A stretch of DNA of 15,847 nucleotides. Origin: DATBDM01 sp036269915. Its GTDB lineage: Bacteria > Actinomycetota > Thermoleophilia > Solirubrobacterales > Solirubrobacteraceae. Where the stretch lies: positions 1 to 15,847 of the forward strand of contig DATBDM010000054.1 of NCBI GenBank assembly GCA_036269915.1, written 5' to 3'. Positions 1 through 6,589 of the stretch are shown piece after piece. How positions within the stretch are numbered: the first letter of the stretch is position 1; every line of letters starts with the position of its first letter. Below the pieces are notes generated by a model. That model was given only the letters and a program-made list of their open reading frames with translations. It searched no databases and was not told the origin of the DNA. The position numbers and the translations under genes are program-made.

Positions 1-1227
1 CGCAGCGACGTCTCGGAGATGCTGCTGCGGATCGAGAGCCGCGGCGAGGCCGCGGTGCGCGAGTACTCGCGCGTGCTCGACCGCTGGGATCCGCCCTCGT
101 TCCTCGTCGACCCGGCCGACTGCGCCGCCGCGGCGGACGCCCTCGATGAGGAGCTCGCCGGGCACATCGCGTTCGCCCAGGAGCAGGTGCGCGGCTTCGC
201 CCGCGCCCAGCGCAGCTCGCTGGCGGACCTCGAGGTGGAGCCGCTGCCCGGCGTGGTGCTCGGCCACCGCCACGTGCCGGTCGACGCGGTGGGCGCGTAC
301 GTCCCCGGCGGTCGCTACTCGATGCTCGCGTCGGCGTTCATGACCGTCCTCGTCGCCAAGGAGGCGGGCGCCACGACGGTCGTCGGCTGCGCGCCGCCGC
401 GCGACGGGCGCGGCATCCCCGCGCCGATGCTGCACGCGATCGCCTCCTCGGGGGCCGACGCCGTCCTCTGCCTCGGCGGCGTCCAGGGGCTCGCGGCGCT
501 GGCCTTCGGGCTCTGCGGCGTCGAGCCGGTGGACATGCTCGTCGGCGCCGGGAACGCGTACGTCGCCGAGGCCAAGCGCCAGCTCTTCGGCCGCGTCGGG
601 ATCGACCTGCTCGCAGGCCCGACCGAGGTGCTGGTGATCGCCGAGGACGGCGCGGACGCCGAGCTCGTCGCCGTCGACCTGCTCGGCCAGGCCGAGCACG
701 GGCCGACGTCCGAGGCGGTGCTCGTGACGACGAGCCGAGACCTCGCCGGGGACGTGCTCGAGCGGATCCCCGCGCTCATCGCCGGCTGGTCGACCCGCGA
801 GGTCGCCGCCGAGGCGTGGCGCGACCGCGGCGAGATCGTGCTCGTCGCCGACCGTGCCGAGGCCATTCGTGTCGCCGACGAGCGGGCGCCGGAGCACCTG
901 GAGGTCCACGCGGGCGATCCGGACGCCTACCTCGGTGCGCTGCGCAACTACGGCTCCCTCTTCCTTGGCGAGCAGGCGACGGTCGCCTACGGCGACAAGG
1001 CGATCGGCACCAACCACGTCCTCCCGACCGGCCGCGCCGCGCGCTACACGGGTGGCCTGTGGATCGGCAAGTTCCTCAAGACGGTCACCTACCAGCGGCT
1101 GACCGCGGAGGGCACCGCGCGGATCGCGCCGGCCGTGGCGGCGATCGCGCACGCCGAGGGCTTCACGGGCCACGCGGCGACGGCCGAGCTGCGGCTCGAG
1201 CGGCTCGCGACGGAGGCGCGGCGATGA
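1..1227 (+). CDS. Histidinol dehydrogenase-family NAD-dependent alcohol dehydrogenase (5' partial)
   Basis: The frame is open from base 1, and residues before the first ATG (position 19) still look like the family, so the true start lies upstream of the window. The family's metal and catalytic residues are all present. Counting codons from base 1 these are Gln230 and His233 (GQAEHGP), Glu298-His299 (APEHLE), Asp332 and His339 (GDKAIGTNHVLPT) and His391. Their spacing matches E. coli HisD with an offset of about 28 residues, so only about 30 residues are missing. HisD oxidises histidinol to histidine in two NAD-dependent steps at a zinc site, and HpsN paralogues oxidise dihydroxypropanesulfonate. 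The GGLWIGKFLKTVTYQ segment recalls the HpsN-like side of the family. No other his gene is adjacent, and the stop overlaps the next gene (ATGA), so a role oxidising a primary alcohol in this operon's pathway is inferred. The substrate is unknown. Confidence 0.9.
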   Translation, partial: RSDVSEMLLRIESRGEAAVREYSRVLDRWDPPSFLVDPADCAAAADALDEELAGHIAFAQEQVRGFARAQRSSLADLEVEPLPGVVLGHRHVPVDAVGAYVPGGRYSMLASAFMTVLVAKEAGATTVVGCAPPRDGRGIPAPMLHAIASSGADAVLCLGGVQGLAALAFGLCGVEPVDMLVGAGNAYVAEAKRQLFGRVGIDLLAGPTEVLVIAEDGADAELVAVDLLGQAEHGPTSEAVLVTTSRDLAGDVLERIPALIAGWSTREVAAEAWRDRGEIVLVADRAEAIRVADERAPEHLEVHAGDPDAYLGALRNYGSLFLGEQATVAYGDKAIGTNHVLPTGRAARYTGGLWIGKFLKTVTYQRLTAEGTARIAPAVAAIAHAEGFTGHAATAELRLERLATEARR

Positions 1228-1961
1228 CGTCGCTGGAGGGGCTCGCGGTCGTCACAGGCGCGTCGGGCGGCCTCGGCGCGGCGTGCAGCCGCGCCCTGGC
1301 CGCGGCCGGCGCGGAGGTCGCGCTCCTCGCGCGCCGGCCCGAGCCGCTGCGGGCACTGGCGGCCGAGATCGAGCAGGCGGGCGGCCGCGCCCGGGTGCTG
1401 CCGTGCGACGTCACCGATGCGGAGCAGGTCGAAGCCGCCTTCGCCGCCCTCCCCGCGCCCACGGCCCTCGTGACCTGCGCCGGCGGGAACCAGCCCGAGC
1501 CGTTCGCCGACGTCTCCCCCGCGGCGCTCGACTGGGCACTGCGCCTCAACGTGCACGGCGCGTTCCTGCCGGCGCAGGCGGCCGTCCGGCGCATGCTCGC
1601 CGAGGGCATCGCGGGCGCGATCGTGCACGTCACGTCGCAGATGGGCCACGTCGGCGCCGCGCTGCGAACGGCGTACTGCGCGGCCAAGCACGCGGTCGAG
1701 GGCCTGACCAAGGCGATGGCGGTGGAGCTCGCGCCGCACGGGATTCGCGTCAACGCCGTGGCTCCGACGTTCGTGGAGACTCCGATGACGCGCCCGTTCC
1801 TCGTCGGCGCCGCCGGGGCGTCCATCGCGCGGCAGATCCCGCTCGGGCGCCTCGGCGAGGCCGACGAGGTCGCCGCCGCCGTGCTCTTCGCGCTCGGCCC
1901 CGAGGCGAGCCTGATGACAGGCGCGAGCCTGCGCGTCGACGGCGGGTGGACCGCGCAGTGA
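1224..1961 (+). CDS. Short-chain dehydrogenase/reductase (SDR)
   Basis: This is a 245-aa classical SDR, an NAD(P)-dependent alcohol/ketone oxidoreductase. It shows the cofactor motif TGASGGLG at residues 11-18, an Asn at 109 (LNVHGAF), the catalytic Ser138, and Tyr151 and Lys155 in YCAAK. The VDGGWTAQ C-terminus is typical of the family. The ATG overlaps the upstream stop in an ATGA, and a GGAGG lies about 8 bases before it, which supports this start. Its own stop overlaps the next gene in a GTGA. Because it sits between a HisD-like enzyme and IolE/IolD-like enzymes, it may oxidise a cyclitol or sugar hydroxyl to a ketone, the job IolG does in myo-inositol catabolism. That is inference, since SDR sequence alone does not reveal the substrate. 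Confidence 0.92.
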   Translation: MTSLEGLAVVTGASGGLGAACSRALAAAGAEVALLARRPEPLRALAAEIEQAGGRARVLPCDVTDAEQVEAAFAALPAPTALVTCAGGNQPEPFADVSPAALDWALRLNVHGAFLPAQAAVRRMLAEGIAGAIVHVTSQMGHVGAALRTAYCAAKHAVEGLTKAMAVELAPHGIRVNAVAPTFVETPMTRPFLVGAAGASIARQIPLGRLGEADEVAAAVLFALGPEASLMTGASLRVDGGWTAQ

Positions 1962-2800
1962 GGCTCGAGCTCGCCACCGGCCCCGTCAGCTGGGGCGTCG
2001 ACTTCGCGGGCGCGCCCGGGAATCCGCCGTGGCGCACGGTCCTCGACGGGGTCGTGGCCGCGGGCCTGCGGCGGATGGAGCTCGGCCCGCTCGGCTACCT
2101 CCCGGCCACCGCCGCCCAGGCCCTCGCCGCACGCGAGCTGGCGATCACCGCGGGCTTCGTGTTCGAGCCGTTCGCGTTCGCCTCCGACCGCGCGCTCGCC
2201 ATGGCCCGGGCGGTCAGCGCGCGCGTCGCCGCGCTCGGCGGGACGTTCCTCGTGCTGATCGACGCCGTCCATCCCGGCCGAGCGCGCACGGCGGGCGACG
2301 CCGCGGCCGCCGAGCGCCTGACCGCGCGCGACCGGGCGCGGCTGCTCAGCACGCTCGACGAGGCAGCGGCGATCGGCCGCGCGCACGGGCTGAGTCCCGT
2401 GGTGCACCCGCACGCCGGCAGCGCCATCGAGTTCGCCGACGAGATCGAGGCCGTCGCCGCGCGTCACGAGCTGTGCCTGGACACCGGCCATCTCGCCTAC
2501 GCCGGGCTCGACCCGGTCGCGGTGTACGAGCGCTACGCCGACCGCGTCTCCTACCTGCACCTCAAGGACGTCGATCCCACCCGCCGCCGCGGGGGGTTCT
2601 GGCCCTCGGTCGCGGCCGGCGCGTTCTGCCCGCTCGGCGACGGGGCGGTCGACCTGCCGGCGCTGATCGAGCGCCTCGACGCCCACCGCTTCGACGGCAT
2701 CGCGGTGATCGAGCAGGACCGCGTCCCCGGCGGCGACCCGGTCGCCGACCTGCGCCGCAGCGTCGCCCACGTCGAGGAGGCGATCGCATGCCGTGCCTGA
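1958..2800 (+). CDS. IolE-like sugar phosphate isomerase/epimerase (TIM barrel), putative inosose dehydratase-type enzyme
   Basis: This 280-aa protein is of the xylose-isomerase-like TIM-barrel superfamily. The opening GPVSWGVD and the ELGPLGYLP segment resemble IolE, which dehydrates 2-keto-myo-inositol. Probable metal and substrate residues include His150 and His152 (HPHAG), Asp175 and His178 (LDTGH), His201-Lys203-Asp204 (LHLKD) and Glu252 (VIEQD). The GTG start overlaps the SDR stop (GTGA) with GGTGGA about 7 bases upstream. The 3' end overlaps the next gene by 13 bp. IolE acts directly before IolD in inositol breakdown, and the two homologues are in that order here, so a matched dehydratase-hydrolase pair acting on a ketocyclitol or related ring is likely. 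Hydroxypyruvate isomerase-like or epimerase activity cannot be excluded. Confidence 0.85.
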   Translation: MRLELATGPVSWGVDFAGAPGNPPWRTVLDGVVAAGLRRMELGPLGYLPATAAQALAARELAITAGFVFEPFAFASDRALAMARAVSARVAALGGTFLVLIDAVHPGRARTAGDAAAAERLTARDRARLLSTLDEAAAIGRAHGLSPVVHPHAGSAIEFADEIEAVAARHELCLDTGHLAYAGLDPVAVYERYADRVSYLHLKDVDPTRRRGGFWPSVAAGAFCPLGDGAVDLPALIERLDAHRFDGIAVIEQDRVPGGDPVADLRRSVAHVEEAIACRA

Positions 2801-4635
2801 CCACCGCCCAGGCGCTCGTGCGTTTCCTCGGCACGCAATGGAGCGAGCGCGACGGCGAGCGCCGGCGGGCGATCCCGGGGATGTGGGGCATCTTCGGGCA
2901 CGGCAACGTGTGCGCGCTCAGCGCCGCGCTGTCCGAGCCCGCGTGCGCGCTGGAGTTCCATCAGCCCAAGCACGAGCAGGCGATGGTGCACGCCGCGCTC
3001 GGCTACGCGAAGGCAACGCGGCGCCTGGCGACTTTCGCCTGCACGGCCTCGATCGGCCCCGGCGCCACGAACCTCGTGACCGGCGCGGCGACTGCGACGG
3101 TCAACCGCCTCCCGGCGCTCCTGCTGCCAGCCGACACGTACGCCTCGCGGCTCCAGGGCCCGGTGCTGCAGCAGCTCCAGCATCCGACCGCGCGCGACTG
3201 GACCGTGAACGAGAGCCTGCGGCCGGTCTGCCGCTTCTTCGACCGGATCACCCGCCCGGAGCAGCTGCTCGACGCGCTGCCCGAGGCAATGCGCGTACTG
3301 CTCGACCCGGCCGAGACCGGCGCGGTCTGCGTGTCGCTCGCGCAGGACGTGCAGGGCGAGGCGTATGACTTCCCGGACGCCTTCTTCGCGCCACGCGTGT
3401 GGCGCGTCGCGCGGCGCGAGCCGGATCGCGAGGAGCTCGCGGCGGTCGCCTCCGCGCTGCGGCGCGCGCAGCGCCCGCTCGTCATCGCCGGCGGCGGCGT
3501 CCGCCACGCGGCCGCGGAGGACGCGCTGCGAGTCCTCGCCGACGGGCTCGGGATCCCGGTCGCGGAGACCTCGGCGGGCAAGGGTGCCTTCCATGGCGAG
3601 CTCGCGCTCGGCGGTGTCGGCGTCAACGGCACGGCCGCTGCGAACCAGGTCGCGGCCGAGACCGACCTCGTGCTCTGCGCGGGTACGCGGCTGACCGACT
3701 TCACGACGGGCTCGCGCTCGCTCTTCCAGCATCCCGACGTCCGCTTCGCGTCGCTCAACGTCGCCGCGGGCGACGCCGCCGTCCTCGGCAGCCTGCCGCT
3801 GGTCGCCGATGCGCGTGCGGGCCTCGAGGCGCTCGCCGCCGAGCTCTCGGGCTGGCACGCCCCGCCCGCGGCCGCGACCGCCGCGCGCGCCGCCCGCGAG
3901 CGGTGGGACGCGAGGCTCGCCGCCGACCTCGAGCCGCGGCCGGGCGAGGCGCTCACGCAGGGACGGGTCCTACGCGCGCTCAACGCGCGCGCCGGCGCGG
4001 GGGACTGGGTCGTGGCCGCGGCGGGCTCGCCGCCCGGCGATCTGCTCAAGACCTGGGAGGTCCCCGCGGGTGGCGCGGCGCACATCGAGTTCGGCTTCTC
4101 CTGCATGGGCCACGAGCTGCCGGCCGCGCTCGGCATCCGGCTGGCCCAGCCCGACGCGGGCGAGGTGCTGGCGGTGATCGGCGACGGCACCCTGCTGATG
4201 GCGCCGAGCGAGCTGGCCACCGCGGCGCAGGAGCGGCTCCGCGTCGTGGTCGTCGTCCTGGTCAACGGCGGCTACCAGAGCATTCACGGGCTCCAGCGCA
4301 GCTACGTCGGCCGCTCGTTCGGCAACGAGTTCCGCACCCGCGACGGCGACGGGCTGACCGGGCCGGTGCTCGCCATCGACCACGCCGGCCTGGCGCGCAG
4401 CCTCGGCTGCGCCGCGCACGAGGCCCGCGACCTCGAGGAGCTGGACGCGGCGCTCGACGCCGCGCGTCAGCACGACGGGCCGACCGTCGTCGTCTGCCCG
4501 GTCGACCCCCGCCGCGCCCTCCCGGACACCGGCGCCTGGTGGGACCTGGGCGTGGCCGCCGTGTCCGAGATCCCCGAGACGGCAGCCCTCGCGGCGGCGC
4601 ACCGCGAGCGTGGCCGGCAGCGGTGGCTCGGATGA
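2788..4635 (+). CDS. IolD-like thiamin diphosphate enzyme (trihydroxycyclohexane-1,2-dione hydrolase homologue)
   Basis: This is a 615-aa ThDP-dependent enzyme of the acetolactate-synthase fold, close to IolD in length (about 640). The N-terminal segment TTAQALVRFL, the IFGHGNV motif, the SIGPGATN and TAATVNRLP-like stretches and DPAETGAV resemble IolD (3D-(3,5/4)-trihydroxycyclohexane-1,2-dione hydrolase) more than acetolactate synthase. The cofactor-activating Glu is Glu63 (HEQAMVHAA). The Mg/ThDP motif runs from GDG at 465-467 to Asn493, followed by the YQSIHGLQ and SFGNEFR region. IolD cleaves a ring C-C bond in inositol catabolism, so a related ring-opening or C-C reaction is inferred. 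GGAGG lies about 8 bases before the ATG. The stop overlaps the methyltransferase start (ATGA), placing this carbohydrate-type enzyme in the same transcript as the peptide genes. Confidence 0.87.
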   Translation: MPCLTTAQALVRFLGTQWSERDGERRRAIPGMWGIFGHGNVCALSAALSEPACALEFHQPKHEQAMVHAALGYAKATRRLATFACTASIGPGATNLVTGAATATVNRLPALLLPADTYASRLQGPVLQQLQHPTARDWTVNESLRPVCRFFDRITRPEQLLDALPEAMRVLLDPAETGAVCVSLAQDVQGEAYDFPDAFFAPRVWRVARREPDREELAAVASALRRAQRPLVIAGGGVRHAAAEDALRVLADGLGIPVAETSAGKGAFHGELALGGVGVNGTAAANQVAAETDLVLCAGTRLTDFTTGSRSLFQHPDVRFASLNVAAGDAAVLGSLPLVADARAGLEALAAELSGWHAPPAAATAARAARERWDARLAADLEPRPGEALTQGRVLRALNARAGAGDWVVAAAGSPPGDLLKTWEVPAGGAAHIEFGFSCMGHELPAALGIRLAQPDAGEVLAVIGDGTLLMAPSELATAAQERLRVVVVVLVNGGYQSIHGLQRSYVGRSFGNEFRTRDGDGLTGPVLAIDHAGLARSLGCAAHEARDLEELDAALDAARQHDGPTVVVCPVDPRRALPDTGAWWDLGVAAVSEIPETAALAAAHRERGRQRWLG

Positions 4636-5444
4636 CCGCGGGCGCCCCGCCACGCGATCACGCGCGCCGCGCCTATCAGACGATGGCGAACGTCTACGAC
4701 GCCTTCACCGCCGATCACCGCTACGACGAATGGACCGCCATGCTCGAGCGCCTCGCGCTCGACGCCGGGCTGCGCGGGACACGGCTGCTCGACGTCGCGT
4801 GCGGGACCGGCAAGAGCTACGAGCCGTTCCTCGCCCGCTACTCCGTGACGGCGTGCGACGTCTCGTCGCGCATGCTGGAGCACGCGCGCGTGCGACGACC
4901 CGGCGCGCGGCTCGTCGAGGCCGACATGCGCGCGCTGCCGGACCTCGGCACGTTCGATCTGGTCTGCCTGCTCGACGACGCCGTCAACTACCTGGACTCC
5001 GCCGAGGAGCTCACCGCCACGCTGCGGGGCGTCGCGCGCAACCTCGCGCCGCACGGGGTCGTCGTGTTCGACGCGAACACGCTCGCCGCGTACCGCTCGT
5101 TCTTCGCCGCGCCCAGACTCGTCCGCGACGACGACCGCCTCCTGGTCTGGGACGGCCAGGCCACGCCGGATTTCGCGAGCGGCGACGCCTGCACGGCCGA
5201 GCTCCACGTCTTCGCACCCGCCGGGTCGCCGTCCCGCTGGTCGCACGCACTCAGCGTCCACCGCCAGCGCCATCACCCCGAGGACGCGGTCGAGCGCGCG
5301 CTCGGCGCCGCCGGCTTCGGCTGGTCGCGGACCTGGGGCATCGACGTCGACGGCGGCTGCTCGGCCCCGCTCGACGAGACCGCGCACACGAAGGCCATCC
5401 ACGTCGCGCGCCTGACCGCACCCGCACCAGGAGAAGGGAGGTGA
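4632..5444 (+). CDS. Class I SAM-dependent methyltransferase
   Basis: This is a 270-aa Rossmann-fold methyltransferase. SAM motif I is LLDVACGTG (residues 52-60), followed by the acidic Asp76 of the ACDVS strand, the EADMRALP segment and FDLVCLLDD at the end of the fourth strand. The ATG sits in an ATGA overlap with the IolD-like gene, and the TGA stop is embedded in the Shine-Dalgarno of the following peptide gene, so translation is probably coupled on both sides. The substrate may be the 20-residue peptide, its adenylated form or a cyclitol intermediate. In the microcin C operon a SAM-dependent enzyme (MccD) likewise tailors the product made from MccA by the ThiF-like MccB, which makes peptide or nucleotide tailoring reasonable but unproven. 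Confidence 0.88.
   Translation: MTAGAPPRDHARRAYQTMANVYDAFTADHRYDEWTAMLERLALDAGLRGTRLLDVACGTGKSYEPFLARYSVTACDVSSRMLEHARVRRPGARLVEADMRALPDLGTFDLVCLLDDAVNYLDSAEELTATLRGVARNLAPHGVVVFDANTLAAYRSFFAAPRLVRDDDRLLVWDGQATPDFASGDACTAELHVFAPAGSPSRWSHALSVHRQRHHPEDAVERALGAAGFGWSRTWGIDVDGGCSAPLDETAHTKAIHVARLTAPAPGEGR
5436..5444 (+). promoter_or_regulatory. Very strong Shine-Dalgarno for the 20-residue peptide
   Basis: GGGAGGTGA pairs with eight or nine consecutive bases of the 16S rRNA 3' end and stands 6 bases before the ATG at 5451. It is the best ribosome binding site in this operon and overlaps the methyltransferase stop codon. A site this strong, before so short a frame, argues that the peptide is made in excess over the enzymes, as precursor peptides usually are. 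Confidence 0.85.
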
Positions 5445-5450
5445 AGACCC

Positions 5451-5513
5451 ATGACCGTGGAGATCCTCGAGGAGCAGCTGGCCCCGGAGTCGCTGCTCTG
5501 GAAGGGCTACTAG
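5451..5513 (+). CDS. 20-residue putative precursor peptide (RiPP or peptide-derived cofactor)
   Basis: The encoded peptide is MTVEILEEQLAPESLLWKGY. All 20 codons end in G or C, as real genes here do, whereas the overlapping upstream extension of the next gene's frame is only about half G/C at third positions, so this frame is the coding one. It has an exceptional Shine-Dalgarno 6 bases upstream and ends 14 bases before the start of a ThiF/MccB-like enzyme. The N-terminal part (residues 3-16) is acidic and hydrophobic like a RiPP leader. The C-terminal LWKGY could be the core. MccB activates the C-terminal carboxylate of its peptide, which here would be Tyr20. The Glu7-Glu8 pair recalls the Glu-Glu substrate of pantocin's PaaA. 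Mycofactocin precursors also end in a short Gly/Tyr tail, but no radical SAM gene is present. The function is unknown and no known family is recognised. Confidence 0.75.
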   Translation: MTVEILEEQLAPESLLWKGY

Positions 5514-5527
5514 CCCGCCCGCGGAGC

Positions 5528-6559
5528 GTGCCGCCCGACGGCGGCACGCTCCGCCTCCATCCGTGGGTGGAGGGCTTCGCCGACGCCGCCGGCGATGTGT
5601 TCCTCATGCGCCCGGGCTGGGGGCCCGACGTCGTCGTCCGCGACCCCGAGCCCGAGGACCGCGCGCTGCTCACCGCGCTGGTGCGCGGCGAGGAGGTCGC
5701 CGCGAGCGAGCGCCTGCGCGGCCTCGTCGAAGCCGGCCTCGTGATCGCCCGGGCGCCGTGGCCGGGCGGCTCCCCCGGCGACGGCCGCTTCAGCCGCCAG
5801 CTCACCTACTTCGACGCGTACGCCGAGCCCGGCCCGGCGATGGCGCGGCTGCGCGGCGCGCGCGTCTGCGTGATCGGCTGCGGCGGCCTCGGAACCTGGG
5901 CGCTGGCGGCGCTCGCCTCGCTGGGCATCGGCGCCTTCACCCTCGCCGACGACGACGCCGTCGAGACGTCCAACCTCAATCGACAGATCCTCTTCGGCGC
6001 CTGCGACGTCGGCCGCCCGAAGGTCGAGCTCGCGGCGGCCTGGCTGCGCGGCTTCGATCCAGAGGTCGCGGTCGACGCACACCGCGAGCGCGTCGCGTCG
6101 CCGGCCGACGCGGCGCGGCTCATCGACGGCGCCGATCTCGTCGTGCTCGCGGCCGACTGGCCGCCGTACGAGCTCGGCCGGTGGGTCAACGCCGCGTGCG
6201 TCGAGGCCGGCATCCCGTTCGTGACCGCCGGCCAGCAGCCGCCGCTGCTGCGGATCGGGCCGACCTACGTGCCCGGCGCCGGCGCCTGCTTCGCGTGCCA
6301 CGAGTCGGCGCTCACCGAGGCGTTCCCGCGCTATCCGGAGATCGCGGCGCACCGGCGCGCGCAAGCGCTCCCGGACACGACCCTCGGCCCGGCCTGCGGC
6401 GTCCTCGGCTCGCTGATCGGGCTCGAGGCGATGCACCTGCTCACGGGCGCGCCCTGGCGGCTCGCCACCCTGGACTCCGCGCTGCTTGTCGACATGCGGA
6501 CCCTCGAGACCCACTGGGAGTCGATCCGGCGCGTCGAGGGCTGCGCCGTCTGCGGCTGA
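5528..6559 (+). CDS. ThiF/MccB-like E1 adenylyltransferase, probable peptide-modifying enzyme
   Basis: This is a 343-aa E1-superfamily protein, close in length to MccB (350). Residues 1 to about 105 form a separate N-terminal region with HPWVEGF and a strand-rich segment, a plausible peptide-binding (RRE/peptide clamp) domain. The adenylation domain follows, with GCGGLG at 117-122, the acidic DDDAVE and SNLNRQILF segments, and DVGRPK with its ATP-contacting Lys. Cys254 and Cys257 (CFAC) plus Cys339 and Cys342 (CAVC at the extreme C-terminus) form a zinc tetrathiolate site. Such enzymes use ATP to adenylate a peptide or protein carboxylate. GTG 5528 is chosen because it is the first start codon after the peptide stop in this frame, and codon bias turns coding-like only after about 5513. 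Its own ribosome site is weak, so coupling to peptide translation is likely. No sulfur-carrier protein or sulfurtransferase gene is adjacent, which favours a peptide substrate over ThiS/MoaD chemistry. Confidence 0.87.
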   Translation: MPPDGGTLRLHPWVEGFADAAGDVFLMRPGWGPDVVVRDPEPEDRALLTALVRGEEVAASERLRGLVEAGLVIARAPWPGGSPGDGRFSRQLTYFDAYAEPGPAMARLRGARVCVIGCGGLGTWALAALASLGIGAFTLADDDAVETSNLNRQILFGACDVGRPKVELAAAWLRGFDPEVAVDAHRERVASPADAARLIDGADLVVLAADWPPYELGRWVNAACVEAGIPFVTAGQQPPLLRIGPTYVPGAGACFACHESALTEAFPRYPEIAAHRRAQALPDTTLGPACGVLGSLIGLEAMHLLTGAPWRLATLDSALLVDMRTLETHWESIRRVEGCAVCG

Positions 6560-6573
6560 GTGCCCGGCACTGG

Positions 6574-6579
6574 TACCGT
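6574..6579 (+). promoter_or_regulatory. Possible -10 box upstream of the ArsR-like gene
   Basis: TACCGT fits the TAnnnT pattern and lies 10 bases before the ATG at 6590, a little farther than the 7 bases seen at 9726-9731. If active, it would give the regulator its own nearly leaderless transcript besides read-through from the peptide operon. No clear -35 element was seen. Confidence 0.35.
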
Positions 6580-6589
6580 CGCGGACGGC

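Noticed and set aside
1..1227. Assignment as hisD of histidine biosynthesis.
   Set aside because: No other his gene is adjacent, it is overlapped by an SDR and an iol-like pair, and part of the sequence is HpsN-like, so no gene symbol was given.
1224..4635. A complete myo-inositol catabolic operon.
   Set aside because: Only IolE- and IolD-like genes are recognisable; iolA, B, C, G and an inositol transporter are missing from the visible part.
1163..4653. Long antisense frames (for example 1163-2770, 2551-3858, 3003-4265) over the operon.
   Set aside because: They are Arg/Ala/Pro-rich products of very high GC content, without recognisable domains, opposite well-supported genes.
5441..5527. 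N-terminal extension of the ThiF-like protein from GTG 5441, which has AGGAG 7 bases upstream and overlaps the methyltransferase stop in a GTGA like other genes of the operon.
   Set aside because: About half of its third codon positions are A or T, unlike every real gene here, while the 20-codon peptide frame over the same bases is 100% G/C at third positions. The E1-family similarity begins only after 5528. It remains the main rival reading.
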